A DNA stretch of 64,000 bases, from the NCBI RefSeq assembly GCF_006386545.1, contig NZ_SWAR01000019.1:1-64000 (forward strand), read 5' to 3'. Below are positions 52,463 through 59,632 of this stretch, piece by piece; the stretch's first letter is position 1, and each line of letters begins with the position of its first letter. Under the pieces are notes generated by a model. That model did not search any database and was not told where the DNA came from. It saw only the letters and a program-made list of their open reading frames with translations. Made by a program: the position numbers and the translations under genes. The stretch is from Methylibium rhizosphaerae (GTDB lineage: Bacteria; Pseudomonadota; Gammaproteobacteria; Burkholderiales; Burkholderiaceae_C).

Positions 52463-53449
52463 ATGACTGCTTCCCGCCACCTCACCCGCCGCCATCTGCT
52501 CGAAGGCCTGGCCGCGTTCGGCGCCTTGGGCGCGGCGCCCCTTGGCGCGCTGGCCCAGGACAGGACGGTGCGCTTCATCCTGCCCAATGCCACCGGCTCG
52601 GGCGTGGATGCCATCACCCGCGGCGCGCAGCCGGCCCTGGGCAAGGCACTGGGCGCCACGGTGGTGGTCGACAACCAGCCGGGGGCCGGCGGCATCGTCG
52701 GCCTGCAGGCCCTGGCGCGCTCGGCGCCCGACGGCCACACGCTGGGCGTGGTGTCGAACAACGTGGTGATCTTCCCGAGCGTGTACAAGTCGCTGCCGTT
52801 CAACATGCCGGGAGACTTCACGCCCATCGCCGTCTGCGGCTATACGCCGGTGGTGCTGGTGGTGAACCCGGCCAAGGTGGCGGCCACGAACTCGAAGGAG
52901 CTGGTGGCGCTGCTCAAGTCGAAAAACGGCGACATGACGTATGCCTCCGGCGGCAACGGCACCATCTTGCACCTGGCCACCGAGATGTACCTCGACGAGG
53001 TGGGCGCCAGGGCGCGCCACATCCCGTACAAGGGCGTGGGGCCGATGGTCACCGACCTGATCGGCGGCCAGGTGGAATTCGGCACCGTGTCGCTGCCCAG
53101 CGTGCAGGCCCACCTGAAGAGCGGCGCGCTGCGCGCCATCGGCGTGGCCACGCAGCAGCGCATCGCAGCAGCACCCGAGATCCCCACCTTCGTGGAGCAA
53201 GGTGTGCCCAACTACGTGGTCGAGGCCTGGATCGCGGTGGTAGGCCCGAAGGGCCTGCCGGCCGCCGAGGTGAAGCGGGTGCACGACGCGGTGGTGGCCG
53301 CCTTCAATGCGCCCGACGTGAAGGAACTGATGGCGAAGCAGGGCAACGTCATCAACGTGAGCAGCACCGAACACGCGCAGCAGTTCTTCAAGACCGAGCT
53401 CGCCAAGTACGCGGCCTTGGTCAAGAAGGCCGGCGTCGAGCTGCAGTGA
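52463..53449 (+). CDS. Bug/TctC-family periplasmic binding protein
   Basis: A 328-residue Bug protein with a twin-arginine signal (TRRHLLEGLAAFGALG, ending near ALAQD). VRFILPNATGSGVDAITR and DNQPGAGGIVGLQALARS are the family blocks, and HIPYKGVGPMVTDLIGGQ is the substrate-proximal part. GGAG precedes ATG 52463. It binds a carboxylic acid in the periplasm; the CoA-transferase and lyase encoded upstream could use that acid. No TctAB genes are adjacent. It differs from the Bug protein at 16308. Confidence 0.92.
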   Translation: MTASRHLTRRHLLEGLAAFGALGAAPLGALAQDRTVRFILPNATGSGVDAITRGAQPALGKALGATVVVDNQPGAGGIVGLQALARSAPDGHTLGVVSNNVVIFPSVYKSLPFNMPGDFTPIAVCGYTPVVLVVNPAKVAATNSKELVALLKSKNGDMTYASGGNGTILHLATEMYLDEVGARARHIPYKGVGPMVTDLIGGQVEFGTVSLPSVQAHLKSGALRAIGVATQQRIAAAPEIPTFVEQGVPNYVVEAWIAVVGPKGLPAAEVKRVHDAVVAAFNAPDVKELMAKQGNVINVSSTEHAQQFFKTELAKYAALVKKAGVELQ

Positions 53450-53484
53450 CCGCGTGAACGCGGTGCCCGACCTCGGCTCGCGGC

Positions 53485-53513
53485 GAGCCTGAGCCGCCTT
53501 GGGCGGCAGGCTC
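53485..53513. terminator. Hairpin between convergent genes
   Basis: GAGCCT-GA-GCCGCC-TTG-GGCGGC-AGGCTC (53485-53513) folds into a strong GC stem with a two-base bulge. It lies between the Bug gene stop and the end of the membrane-protein gene on the other strand. No clear T-run follows, so it may be a rho-assisted stop or mRNA 3' protector. Confidence 0.5.
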
Positions 53514-54414
53514 AGGCAGGCGGCGCCGCCTGGTCCTGTGCCACCTCGGCCTGCTCGGCTTCGTAGCGCTGCAGCGCCCGCGCGAGCTGCGCTTCTTCTT
53601 CGGGGCTGCCGATCACCGTGCTCAGGTGCTCGAAGTAGACGTTGGCGATGTCGTCGCTGGTGAGCACCAGCAGCGCCGTCGTGGCGTCGCCGGCCGAGCC
53701 GCCCTCGAGCGCGGTGGTGTCGCCGGCGCGCCGCGGCTGGTCGCTGGTGATCTTGACGGTGCCCGAGCGGGCGCCGCGCAGCACGATGTAGCTGATGGTG
53801 CCGTCGGCCTTGGCATAGAAGTCCTGCAGGATGCCGTCGTAGATGAGCACGAGGTCCTCGTGCGCCGTCTTGGACAGCACGTGGGCGCGCACCAGCCGCG
53901 CCTCGGTCTGCTTGGAGCCGCTGCGCGCGGCGCCCTCGCGCTTGCGGCCTTCTTCGAGCATGAACAGGTAGCGGTGCCGCATGAGCGGCAGCCAGCCGCT
54001 GCTCACGCCCCAGCCGCCGGCCAGGCCCAGCGCGAAGGCGGCGCCGGCCACGATGGCGAAGTAGGCGAGGATCCACGGCGCGAACGCATCGAACATGCCG
54101 TTGAGCGCACGCTGCGGGCGCCCCGGCAGCGTGGCGCCGTCGATGCGCAGCACGGCGGCGAGCTGGTCGAAGTCGATGCAGGGCACGGCCGCGAGCCAGC
54201 CGCGGGAGGCACCGCACACCACCGCGCTGTTGATCACGCTGTAGGCCAGCGCATGCACGAAGAAGCTGACCACCACCGCGCCGGCCAGCTGGCCCAGCGG
54301 GCTGGCCGGGACGCTTTCGCGGGTGACCTGGTGGGGGGCATAGAAGCCCCAGAAGAAAAAGAAACCGGGGAGCAGGAGGACGACGAGGACGCCGGTCGCC
54401 CAGGCGATGGACAT
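53512..54414 (-). CDS. Inner-membrane protein of unknown function (300 aa)
   Basis: A 300-residue protein with three membrane segments: residues 5-25 (TGVLVVLLLPGFFFFWGFYA), about 42-65 and about 110-140. A soluble C-terminal domain (about 150-300) is charged and ends in an Ala/Glu/Gln-rich tail. The start and the FFFFWGFYAPHQVTRESVPA stretch resemble DUF6338-like membrane proteins, but this is not certain. It is 21 bp downstream of a small gene on the same strand, so both are likely co-expressed. No function assigned. Confidence 0.65.
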   Translation of the reverse strand: MSIAWATGVLVVLLLPGFFFFWGFYAPHQVTRESVPASPLGQLAGAVVVSFFVHALAYSVINSAVVCGASRGWLAAVPCIDFDQLAAVLRIDGATLPGRPQRALNGMFDAFAPWILAYFAIVAGAAFALGLAGGWGVSSGWLPLMRHRYLFMLEEGRKREGAARSGSKQTEARLVRAHVLSKTAHEDLVLIYDGILQDFYAKADGTISYIVLRGARSGTVKITSDQPRRAGDTTALEGGSAGDATTALLVLTSDDIANVYFEHLSTVIGSPEEEAQLARALQRYEAEQAEVAQDQAAPPA

Positions 54415-54435
54415 GGGGGAAGAAGGGGGGGGTGG

Positions 54436-54648
54436 TCAGCCGGCGAGACGGCTGGCGCCGTCGTTCGCGGCGGTGGCCGCCCGGACGGCGCGGTCGCGCA
54501 GGTCTTCGATCTCCTGGATGACCGTGCCGAGGTTCACGGTGCGGCGCGAGGGCTTGGACAGCACCTGCATCACGATGCCGGCGTTGCCGCCGGCCAGGCG
54601 CACCAGGCTCGTGTACAGCGCGTCATCCTTGTCTTTGAGGACCTGCAT
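54436..54648 (-). CDS. Small hypothetical protein (70 aa)
   Basis: A 70-residue soluble protein: MQVLKDKDDALYTSLVRLAG, then SKPSRRTVNLGTVIQEIEDL, ending in an Ala-rich stretch. GGAGAAGGC before ATG 54648 is a good ribosome site. It lies directly upstream of the 300-residue membrane-protein gene and is probably the first gene of that small operon. No known domain. Confidence 0.6.
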   Translation of the reverse strand: MQVLKDKDDALYTSLVRLAGGNAGIVMQVLSKPSRRTVNLGTVIQEIEDLRDRAVRAATAANDGASRLAG

Positions 54649-54705
54649 GCCTTCTCCGGCTCGACTGTCGAACTGCGGGGATTATCAGGGCGGGTGCTGA
54701 TGTTC

Positions 54706-55209
54706 TCAAGGGCATTGCAGCAACGATCCCTGCACCGTGCACATGCCTCGCGGGCCCAGCAGGTTGGGGCCGGCCCACTGCAGGCGCGTGCCGTCGCTCG
54801 CCAGGCAGCCGGCCGCGTCGCAGGCCGTCACGGTGAGCGGCGGCGCCGGCATGGTCAGCGCCGGCGCCGGCGGCCCGCCTTGCGGCAGTGCGGGCGGCGG
54901 CATCACCGTCACCGGCGCCACGCTGACGGGCGGCGAGACCCTGGCACCAGCCGGCGGCGAACGGCGCTCGGCGCGCCCGCCGCCCAGGCAGGCGGTGGCT
55001 GCCTCGCGTTGCAGGGCCGGCAAGCGCTTGCGCGCGGCCTGTTGCCTCGGGTTGCCCTGCGGCGACGAGGCCGCCGCGGCGGCAGCCTCCTGCGCCTGCA
55101 ACGCCTCGAGCGCCTGGCGGCAGGCGGCGGAATGGGCTCGGTCGTCGGGCTGCGCGAAGGCGGCCTGGCAGGCGATGGCGACGGCAGCAGCGGCAAGGCA
55201 GGAACGCAT
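54706..55209 (-). CDS. Secreted Pro/Ala-rich hypothetical protein (167 aa)
   Basis: A 167-residue protein with a signal peptide (MRSCLAAAAVAIACQAAFA). The mature part has a helical Ala/Gln-rich region with a Cys (HSAACRQALEALQAQE), a Pro-rich centre and a C-terminal domain with three Cys (VTACDAAGCLASDG, GMCTVQGSLLQCP), likely a disulfide-bonded fold. I do not recognise a family name. ATG 55209 is chosen because it starts the signal peptide; further upstream codons overlap the divergent VOC gene region. Confidence 0.7.
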   Translation of the reverse strand: MRSCLAAAAVAIACQAAFAQPDDRAHSAACRQALEALQAQEAAAAAASSPQGNPRQQAARKRLPALQREAATACLGGGRAERRSPPAGARVSPPVSVAPVTVMPPPALPQGGPPAPALTMPAPPLTVTACDAAGCLASDGTRLQWAGPNLLGPRGMCTVQGSLLQCP

Positions 55210-55309
55210 GGCGGTTGGAGCGCGGCAGGTGTTGCGAGTTCGCATCGAGGGCCCGTTCGAACAGGCGGCAAGACAGAATGCGGCTCGAACCAGCTGCCCG
55301 GGCCTGCGC

Positions 55310-55702
55310 ATGTTCTCCCACATCTTCGTCGGCACCAACGATTTCGAACGCGCCCTGGCCTTCTACCGGCCGCTGATGGCCGCGCTGGACATCGAGCCGC
55401 GCTTCTGCGAGGCCGGGCGCCCGTGGGCCGGCTGGCAGACCACCGGCGGGCCCAGGCCGCTGTTCCTCATCGGCAAGCCGTACGACCAGCAGGCGCACCA
55501 GCCGGGCAACGGGCAGATGGTGGCCTTCCTGGCCGACAGCCGGGCCGCGGTGGACCGAGCCCATGCGGTGGCGCTGGCCCACGGCGGACGCTGCGAAGGC
55601 CCGCCCGGCCTGCGGCCCGAGTACCACGCTCACTACTACGGCGCCTACTTCCGCGACCCCGACGGCAACAAGCTGTGCGTGGCGTGTCACAAGGCGCCAT
55701 GA
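55310..55702 (+). CDS. VOC-superfamily (glyoxalase-like) protein
   Basis: A 130-residue protein with the beta-alpha-beta-beta-beta pattern of the VOC fold. FSHIFVGTNDFERALAFYRP is the usual start and YFRDPDGNKLCVACH the end, with a metal-type His and acidic residues. Members include glyoxalases, ring-cleavage enzymes and resistance proteins; this one is unassigned. Its stop overlaps the start of the next small gene (ATGA). It is divergent from the secreted Pro-rich protein gene. Confidence 0.88.
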   Translation: MFSHIFVGTNDFERALAFYRPLMAALDIEPRFCEAGRPWAGWQTTGGPRPLFLIGKPYDQQAHQPGNGQMVAFLADSRAAVDRAHAVALAHGGRCEGPPGLRPEYHAHYYGAYFRDPDGNKLCVACHKAP

Positions 55703-55956
55703 AACACGCATCCGAGCAGGCCCTTCGCGAGCTGCAGCCGCTGCTCGAAGCGCTGCGCCAGCTCGGCCCGCTGGTCGAACGGACCCCCGGCGCGTTCTAC
55801 CTGAAGTCCCGCGCCTTCCTGCATTTCCATGAAGACCCGTCGGGCCTCTATGCCGACGTGAAGCTCGACCTGGCCACCTTCACCCGGCTGCGTGTGAGCA
55901 CGCAGCAGGAACAGGCGCAGCTGCTGCAGCAGGTGCGCGGCGCGCTGACCGCGTGA
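55699..55956 (+). CDS. Small hypothetical protein (85 aa) coupled to VOC gene
   Basis: An 85-residue protein, MKHASEQALRELQPLLEALR then a HFHEDPSGLYADVKLD stretch that looks like a two-layer alpha/beta fold. Its ATG overlaps the VOC gene stop, so it is very likely translated. No named family was recognised. Just after its stop lies a perfect FNR-type box serving the next gene. Confidence 0.7.
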   Translation: MKHASEQALRELQPLLEALRQLGPLVERTPGAFYLKSRAFLHFHEDPSGLYADVKLDLATFTRLRVSTQQEQAQLLQQVRGALTA

Positions 55957-55960
55957 TGGC

Positions 55961-55974
55961 TTGATGCGCATCAA
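55961..55974. promoter_or_regulatory. Perfect FNR/ANR-type binding site
   Basis: TTGAT-GCGC-ATCAA (55961-55974) is a perfect match to the FNR-family consensus and is fully palindromic. It lies 75 bp before the DUF2189 gene, a typical class II-like activation distance. It suggests oxygen-responsive control of that gene by an FNR/ANR/Dnr-type protein. Confidence 0.75.
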
Positions 55975-56048
55975 GCCGGAGCTGGCGCCCCCAGGCACCG
56001 GTGGCTAGCATCGGTCATCCGCAGCAGCCGCCCCTCGGGAGGTTCGTC

Positions 56049-56831
56049 ATGGAACACCTGCTCGACTCCGCCCGCAACGCCTCGCGACCCGCCGCGATGC
56101 CGCAGGTCCGCAAGGTGGAAGCCGCCCGCCCCCTCGTCTGGCTGCGGCGCGGCGCGGCCGATCTGCTGCGAGCCCCTGTCATCGGGCTCGGCACTGGCGC
56201 CCTGGTGGCGGCCGTCGGCTGGCTGCTGGTGGCCACCACCTGGAAGGCCCTCTACCTCGCGCCCGCCTTGCTCGGCGGCTTCCTGCTGGCGGCGCCCTTC
56301 ATCGCGATCGGGCTGTATGCCGTATCGCGCCAGCTCGAGCAGGGGCAATCGCCCGACGCCAGGCAGGCCTGGCTGTCGTGGCGCGGCAATGCCGAGTCGA
56401 TCGCGCTGTTCGGCCTGCTGCTGGCGCTGGCCTGCATCGTCTGGGAACGCACCGCCGCCATCGTGTTCGCCTTCTTCTACACCGGCGAGGCACTGACGCT
56501 TTCGAACCTGCTGTGGGACCTGCTGGCCGGCCGCCTCACCGCGCTGGCCGTCACCTTCACCGTCGCCGGCGGGCTGCTGGCGGCGCTGGTGTTCGCGCTC
56601 GGCGTGGTGAGCGCGCCCCTGCTGATCGACCGGCCGGTGGACGTGGTCACCGCCATCCTGACCAGCCTGCGCTGCTGCGCGGCCAACCCGGCCGCGATGC
56701 TGGTGTGGGCCGCGCTGATTGCGGGGCTCACCGTGCTCGGTTTCGCCACGCTGATGCTGGGCCTCGTGGTGGTGTTCCCGCTGCTGGCCTTCGCCAGCTG
56801 GCATGCCTGCCGGGACCTCGTCGGGCCGTGA
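56049..56831 (+). CDS. DUF2189 membrane protein
   Basis: A 260-residue membrane protein with six segments, from VIGLGTGALVAAVGWLLVAT onward. LYLAPALLGGFLLAAPFIAI and GVVSAPLLIDRPVDVVTA are typical of DUF2189, a proteobacterial family sometimes described as cytochrome-oxidase-related membrane proteins. Function is unproven. GGGAGG precedes ATG 56049; the frame is open to 56001 but without conservation. The perfect FNR-type box upstream implies low-oxygen control. Confidence 0.87.
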   Translation: MEHLLDSARNASRPAAMPQVRKVEAARPLVWLRRGAADLLRAPVIGLGTGALVAAVGWLLVATTWKALYLAPALLGGFLLAAPFIAIGLYAVSRQLEQGQSPDARQAWLSWRGNAESIALFGLLLALACIVWERTAAIVFAFFYTGEALTLSNLLWDLLAGRLTALAVTFTVAGGLLAALVFALGVVSAPLLIDRPVDVVTAILTSLRCCAANPAAMLVWAALIAGLTVLGFATLMLGLVVVFPLLAFASWHACRDLVGP

Positions 56832-56877
56832 AGGCTGCCCGCCACCCACCCTGCAAACAAAGCGTTGCAAGTTCCGA

Positions 56878-56903
56878 CTAAATATTCGCGGCGCTGATTC
56901 GTC
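56878..56903 (+). promoter_or_regulatory. Iron-starvation sigma-type promoter upstream of the siderophore genes
   Basis: CTAAAT (56878-56883) and CGTC (56900-56903) are separated by 16 bases. This matches the IS-box of PvdS-type sigma factors (TAAAT-N16/17-CGT) and the TAAA-N17-CGTC pattern of OrbS. It lies 53 bp before the alcA-like start. No Fur box was clearly identified, which fits indirect iron control through such a sigma factor, encoded elsewhere. The site is predicted from pattern only. Confidence 0.7.
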
Positions 56904-56953
56904 TTCTCTCTGAAGCCCGCCCTGTTGCCAGGGCGGGCCCCTTCAGGGAGAAG
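56903..56953 (+). promoter_or_regulatory. Long leader hairpin sequestering the Shine-Dalgarno of the siderophore operon
   Basis: The outer arms CTTCTCTCTGAAG (56903-56915) and CTTCAGGGAGAAG (56941-56953) pair over 13 positions with one G-U; the inner arms GCCCGCCCTG (56915-56924) and CAGGGCGGGC (56929-56938) form a perfect stem with a TTGC loop. The 3' outer arm contains AGGGAG, the ribosome site of the gene starting at 56956. If transcription starts just after the -10 at 56900-56903, nearly the whole leader is this hairpin. It could act in translational control; function is inferred. Confidence 0.65.
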
Positions 56954-56955
56954 AG

Positions 56956-58272
56956 ATGCAAACCTACGACTTCATTGCGGTCGGGCTCGGTCCTTTCAAC
57001 TTGAGCCTGGCCTGCCTGATGGCGCCCTTGAAAGAACACAAGGGCCTGTTCCTCGAGCGCAACGCTCAGTTCGCCTGGCACCCGGGCATGCTGGTCGAGC
57101 GCTGCACGCTGCAGAACCCCTTCCTTGCGGACCTGGTGTCGCTGGCCGACCCGACCAGCCGCTTCAGCTACCTCAACTACTGCAAGCAGCAGGGCCGCAT
57201 CTATGCCTGCTACGTGCGCGAGAACCTCTATCTCACGCGGCACGAATACAACCGCTATTGCCAGTGGGCCACCTCGCAGCTGAACAACCTCGCGTTCAGC
57301 CGGGAGGTCACCGAGATCACCTTCGACGAGGCGCAGGGCCACTACGTGGTACGCGGGCACGACCTCGCATCGGCATCGCAGCCCAGGCCCTTCGAGCACC
57401 GCGCACGCCGGCTGGTGCTGGGCGTGGGCTCGGTGCCGCGGCTGCCGGCCTGCTGCGAGCCGGGCGCGCCCCATGTGCACAGCGCTTCCTACCTCGCCCA
57501 CAAGGCGCGGCTTCAGGCCGGGCGCTCCATCACCATCGTGGGCAGCGGCCAGAGCGCGGCCGAGATCTATTACGACCTGCTGGGCGAGATCGACCGCCAC
57601 GGCTACCAGCTCAACTGGGTCACGCGGTCGCCCCGCTTCTTCCAGATGGAGACCGGCAAGCTCACGCTGGAGCTGATCTCTCCGGACTACATCGAGCACT
57701 TCTACGCGCTGCCGCCGGCGCGCAAGGCCGAGATCCTGCTCGACCAGAAGAGCATCTACAACGGCATCAACACCCAGCTGGTCAACGCCATCTACGAACG
57801 GCTCGACGAGCGGCGCGATGAACTGCGCCACCGCACCCAGCTGCTGCCCGGCATGGAGCTGGTGCGCTGCCGGCACGACGCGCAGGCGGGCCGCTACGAG
57901 CTCGAGTTCGAGCACACCGATCTCAGCCGGCGCTACCGGCACGCCACCGACGGCCTGGTGTTCGCCACCGGCTACGCACCGCGCGTGCCGGCCTTCATCG
58001 AAGGCATACGACACCGCATCGCCTGGGATGAACAGGGCCGCTACCGCCAGGCGCGCAACTATGCGGTGGACCATGCGGGGCGCGAGGTCTTCGTGCAGAA
58101 CGCCGGCTTCCACAGCCACGGCCTGTCGAACCCCGACCTCGGCATGACCTGCCACCGCAACGCGGTGCTGATCCGGGAACTCACCGGCATCGAGTACTAC
58201 CCGATCGAGACGCACACCGCGGTGCAGGACTTCGTGCCGCGCGCGGGCCTCGGCTTCGTCGAGGTTGCATGA
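56956..58272 (+). CDS. alcA: Lysine/ornithine/putrescine N-monooxygenase, AlcA-like
   Basis: A 438-residue flavin N-hydroxylase. FAD motif GLGPFN (10-15), NADPH motif IVGSGQSAAEI (194-204) and the ATGY motif (LVFATGYAPRVP) are all present. It hydroxylates a diamine (putrescine or cadaverine) or amino acid on the side-chain amine, the first step in hydroxamate siderophores. The other genes downstream match the alcaligin set, so N-hydroxyputrescine is the likely product. Its stop overlaps the start of the repeat-borne small frame (ATGA). Confidence 0.94.
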   Translation: MQTYDFIAVGLGPFNLSLACLMAPLKEHKGLFLERNAQFAWHPGMLVERCTLQNPFLADLVSLADPTSRFSYLNYCKQQGRIYACYVRENLYLTRHEYNRYCQWATSQLNNLAFSREVTEITFDEAQGHYVVRGHDLASASQPRPFEHRARRLVLGVGSVPRLPACCEPGAPHVHSASYLAHKARLQAGRSITIVGSGQSAAEIYYDLLGEIDRHGYQLNWVTRSPRFFQMETGKLTLELISPDYIEHFYALPPARKAEILLDQKSIYNGINTQLVNAIYERLDERRDELRHRTQLLPGMELVRCRHDAQAGRYELEFEHTDLSRRYRHATDGLVFATGYAPRVPAFIEGIRHRIAWDEQGRYRQARNYAVDHAGREVFVQNAGFHSHGLSNPDLGMTCHRNAVLIRELTGIEYYPIETHTAVQDFVPRAGLGFVEVA

Positions 58273-58412
58273 GACACCCTGTGTCAACGTGGATGTCACG
58301 GGCCGGCGAGGGGCAGACATCCTTGCGGGCCGAGCGCCGGGCCGCTCCCAAGCCGGCCCGCATCCCCCCGGGGGATCGGCCGGCGTACTCGCCGGGCGAG
58401 GGGCAGACATGA
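58269..58412 (+). CDS. Repeat-borne small ORF, copy B (47 aa), inside the siderophore operon
   Basis: This frame starts at ATG 58269, overlapping the alcA-like stop, and ends at TGA 58410-58412, overlapping the start of the MFS gene. So it is coupled on both sides. The peptide starts MRHPVST, carries ERRAAPKPARIPPGDRPAY and ends EGQT, like the copy at 9635. It has nine extra residues in the middle, an in-frame 27-bp difference, which include a second GEGQT, apparently an old junction (GAGGGGCAGACAT at 58308-58320). No homologous domain known. Either a real peptide or an open repeat. Confidence 0.5.
   Translation: MRHPVSTWMSRAGEGQTSLRAERRAAPKPARIPPGDRPAYSPGEGQT
58331..58412 (+). repeat. Dispersed repeat, copy B
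   Basis: 58331-58388 is identical to 9670-9727, and the following 24 bases have two mismatches. Palindromic parts include CCCCCCGGGGG and GCCGGC-type runs. In both copies the repeat ends exactly with the ribosome site and ATG of the downstream gene. Upstream genes and downstream genes are unrelated between the two loci (ALDH/SDR and monooxygenase/MFS), so the repeat moves or spreads independently of its neighbours. Confidence 0.8.
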
Positions 58413-59632
58413 ACGCGACCGCAAGCTCCTTCGGCGCACTGCGCCGCGCGATCGTTTTCATGTCGGCCTTCGCGGTTATCAGCGATGCGGTGCTGATCGC
58501 GTTCTACCCGCAGTTCTTCGAAAGCCGCTACGGCATCACCAGCGAGTTCCACGTGGGCGCCTACATCGCGGCCATCTCGATCGCGGTGATGTTCACCCTG
58601 CCCCTGTGGGCCCGGGTGGCGCAGCGCGTCGAGACGATGCAGCTGCTGCTCGTCACCCAGTGCGCCGCTGGCCTCTTGTGCCTGGCCAGCGCCTTCGCCG
58701 AGAGCCTGGCGGGCTACTGGGTGCTGTCGATGCTGATGTTCATGTGCAAGAGCAGCTACCTGCTCATGTACCCCTACCTGATGCGACTCGAGAAGCCCGA
58801 GGACCACGGCCACACCATCGGGCTCCTGTCGGTGGTGGTGCACCTGGGCGGCATCTTCGGCGCGGTGGCCGGCGGCTGGCTGCTGCAGAGCGTGGACCCC
58901 GCGGCCTGCCTGTGGCTCATGGCGGGCGGCGACTTCGCCCAGATGCTGGTGTGCGCCTGGCTCATCGGCAGCGGCCGCGTCGTCAGGGTGCTGGGCACCG
59001 AGCCGTCCCCGCAGGCTCGGTCTGCACGGCGCGGCATCGGCACCCGCACGCTGGTGCTGTGTTTGATCACGCTGACCTTCACCTTCTCGGCCTACCTGAT
59101 CCGGCCGTTCTTCTCGGTCTACTGGCAGCAGGTGTCGCCCGGCTCGCTGCCGGCGGAAAGCGGCATGGTGTTCGCCATCCCCGGCGCGGTGGCCCTGATA
59201 GCGCTGTTCGTCAACCGGCATGCGAGCCGGCGCTTCGACCACGTGCTGGCCAACCTGCTGCTGGGCAGCCTGGGCCTGCTGATGCAGGCGGCCCCTTCGG
59301 AGCCGCTCATCCTGCTGGGCCGCGTGCTGTACGGCTGGTCGCTGTTCCAGCTGATCGTGAAGTTCGAGGTGGTGCTGTTCCGCTTCAGCAAGCCCGACGA
59401 CTACGCCCGCGACTTCAGCGTCTTCAACTTCTTCCAGAACCTGGGCGTGCTGCTGTCGTCGTTTGCCGCCGGTGCCCTGGTGGGACCGTTCGGCATCGCG
59501 GTCACCTTCGTCATCGCCTCGGCCTGCCTGCTGCTCACTGCCGCGCTCGACGCGCTGCTGCTGGGCTGCGACCGCCAGCACGCCGCCACCGCGCCTTCCG
59601 TCCCTCTAGGAGCCGCCCACCATGCGAACTGA
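58409..59632 (+). CDS. MFS transporter, probable siderophore exporter
   Basis: A 407-residue MFS protein with 12 predicted membrane segments. It has FMSAFAVISDAVLIAFYPQF at the start, and long hydrophobic segments through FGIAVTFVIASACLLLTAAL. It lies between the alcA-like and alcB-like genes, where it most probably exports the siderophore, as AlcS does in Bordetella; direct orthology is not certain. The ATG at 58409 is supplied by the end of the repeat. Its stop overlaps the alcB-like start by 11 bp. Confidence 0.88.
   Translation: MNATASSFGALRRAIVFMSAFAVISDAVLIAFYPQFFESRYGITSEFHVGAYIAAISIAVMFTLPLWARVAQRVETMQLLLVTQCAAGLLCLASAFAESLAGYWVLSMLMFMCKSSYLLMYPYLMRLEKPEDHGHTIGLLSVVVHLGGIFGAVAGGWLLQSVDPAACLWLMAGGDFAQMLVCAWLIGSGRVVRVLGTEPSPQARSARRGIGTRTLVLCLITLTFTFSAYLIRPFFSVYWQQVSPGSLPAESGMVFAIPGAVALIALFVNRHASRRFDHVLANLLLGSLGLLMQAAPSEPLILLGRVLYGWSLFQLIVKFEVVLFRFSKPDDYARDFSVFNFFQNLGVLLSSFAAGALVGPFGIAVTFVIASACLLLTAALDALLLGCDRQHAATAPSVPLGAAHHAN

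Noticed and set aside
55685-55691. A second TGTCACA, the ECF41 -35 element
   Set aside because: No CGTC occurs 16-17 bases downstream, and it lies inside the end of the VOC gene.
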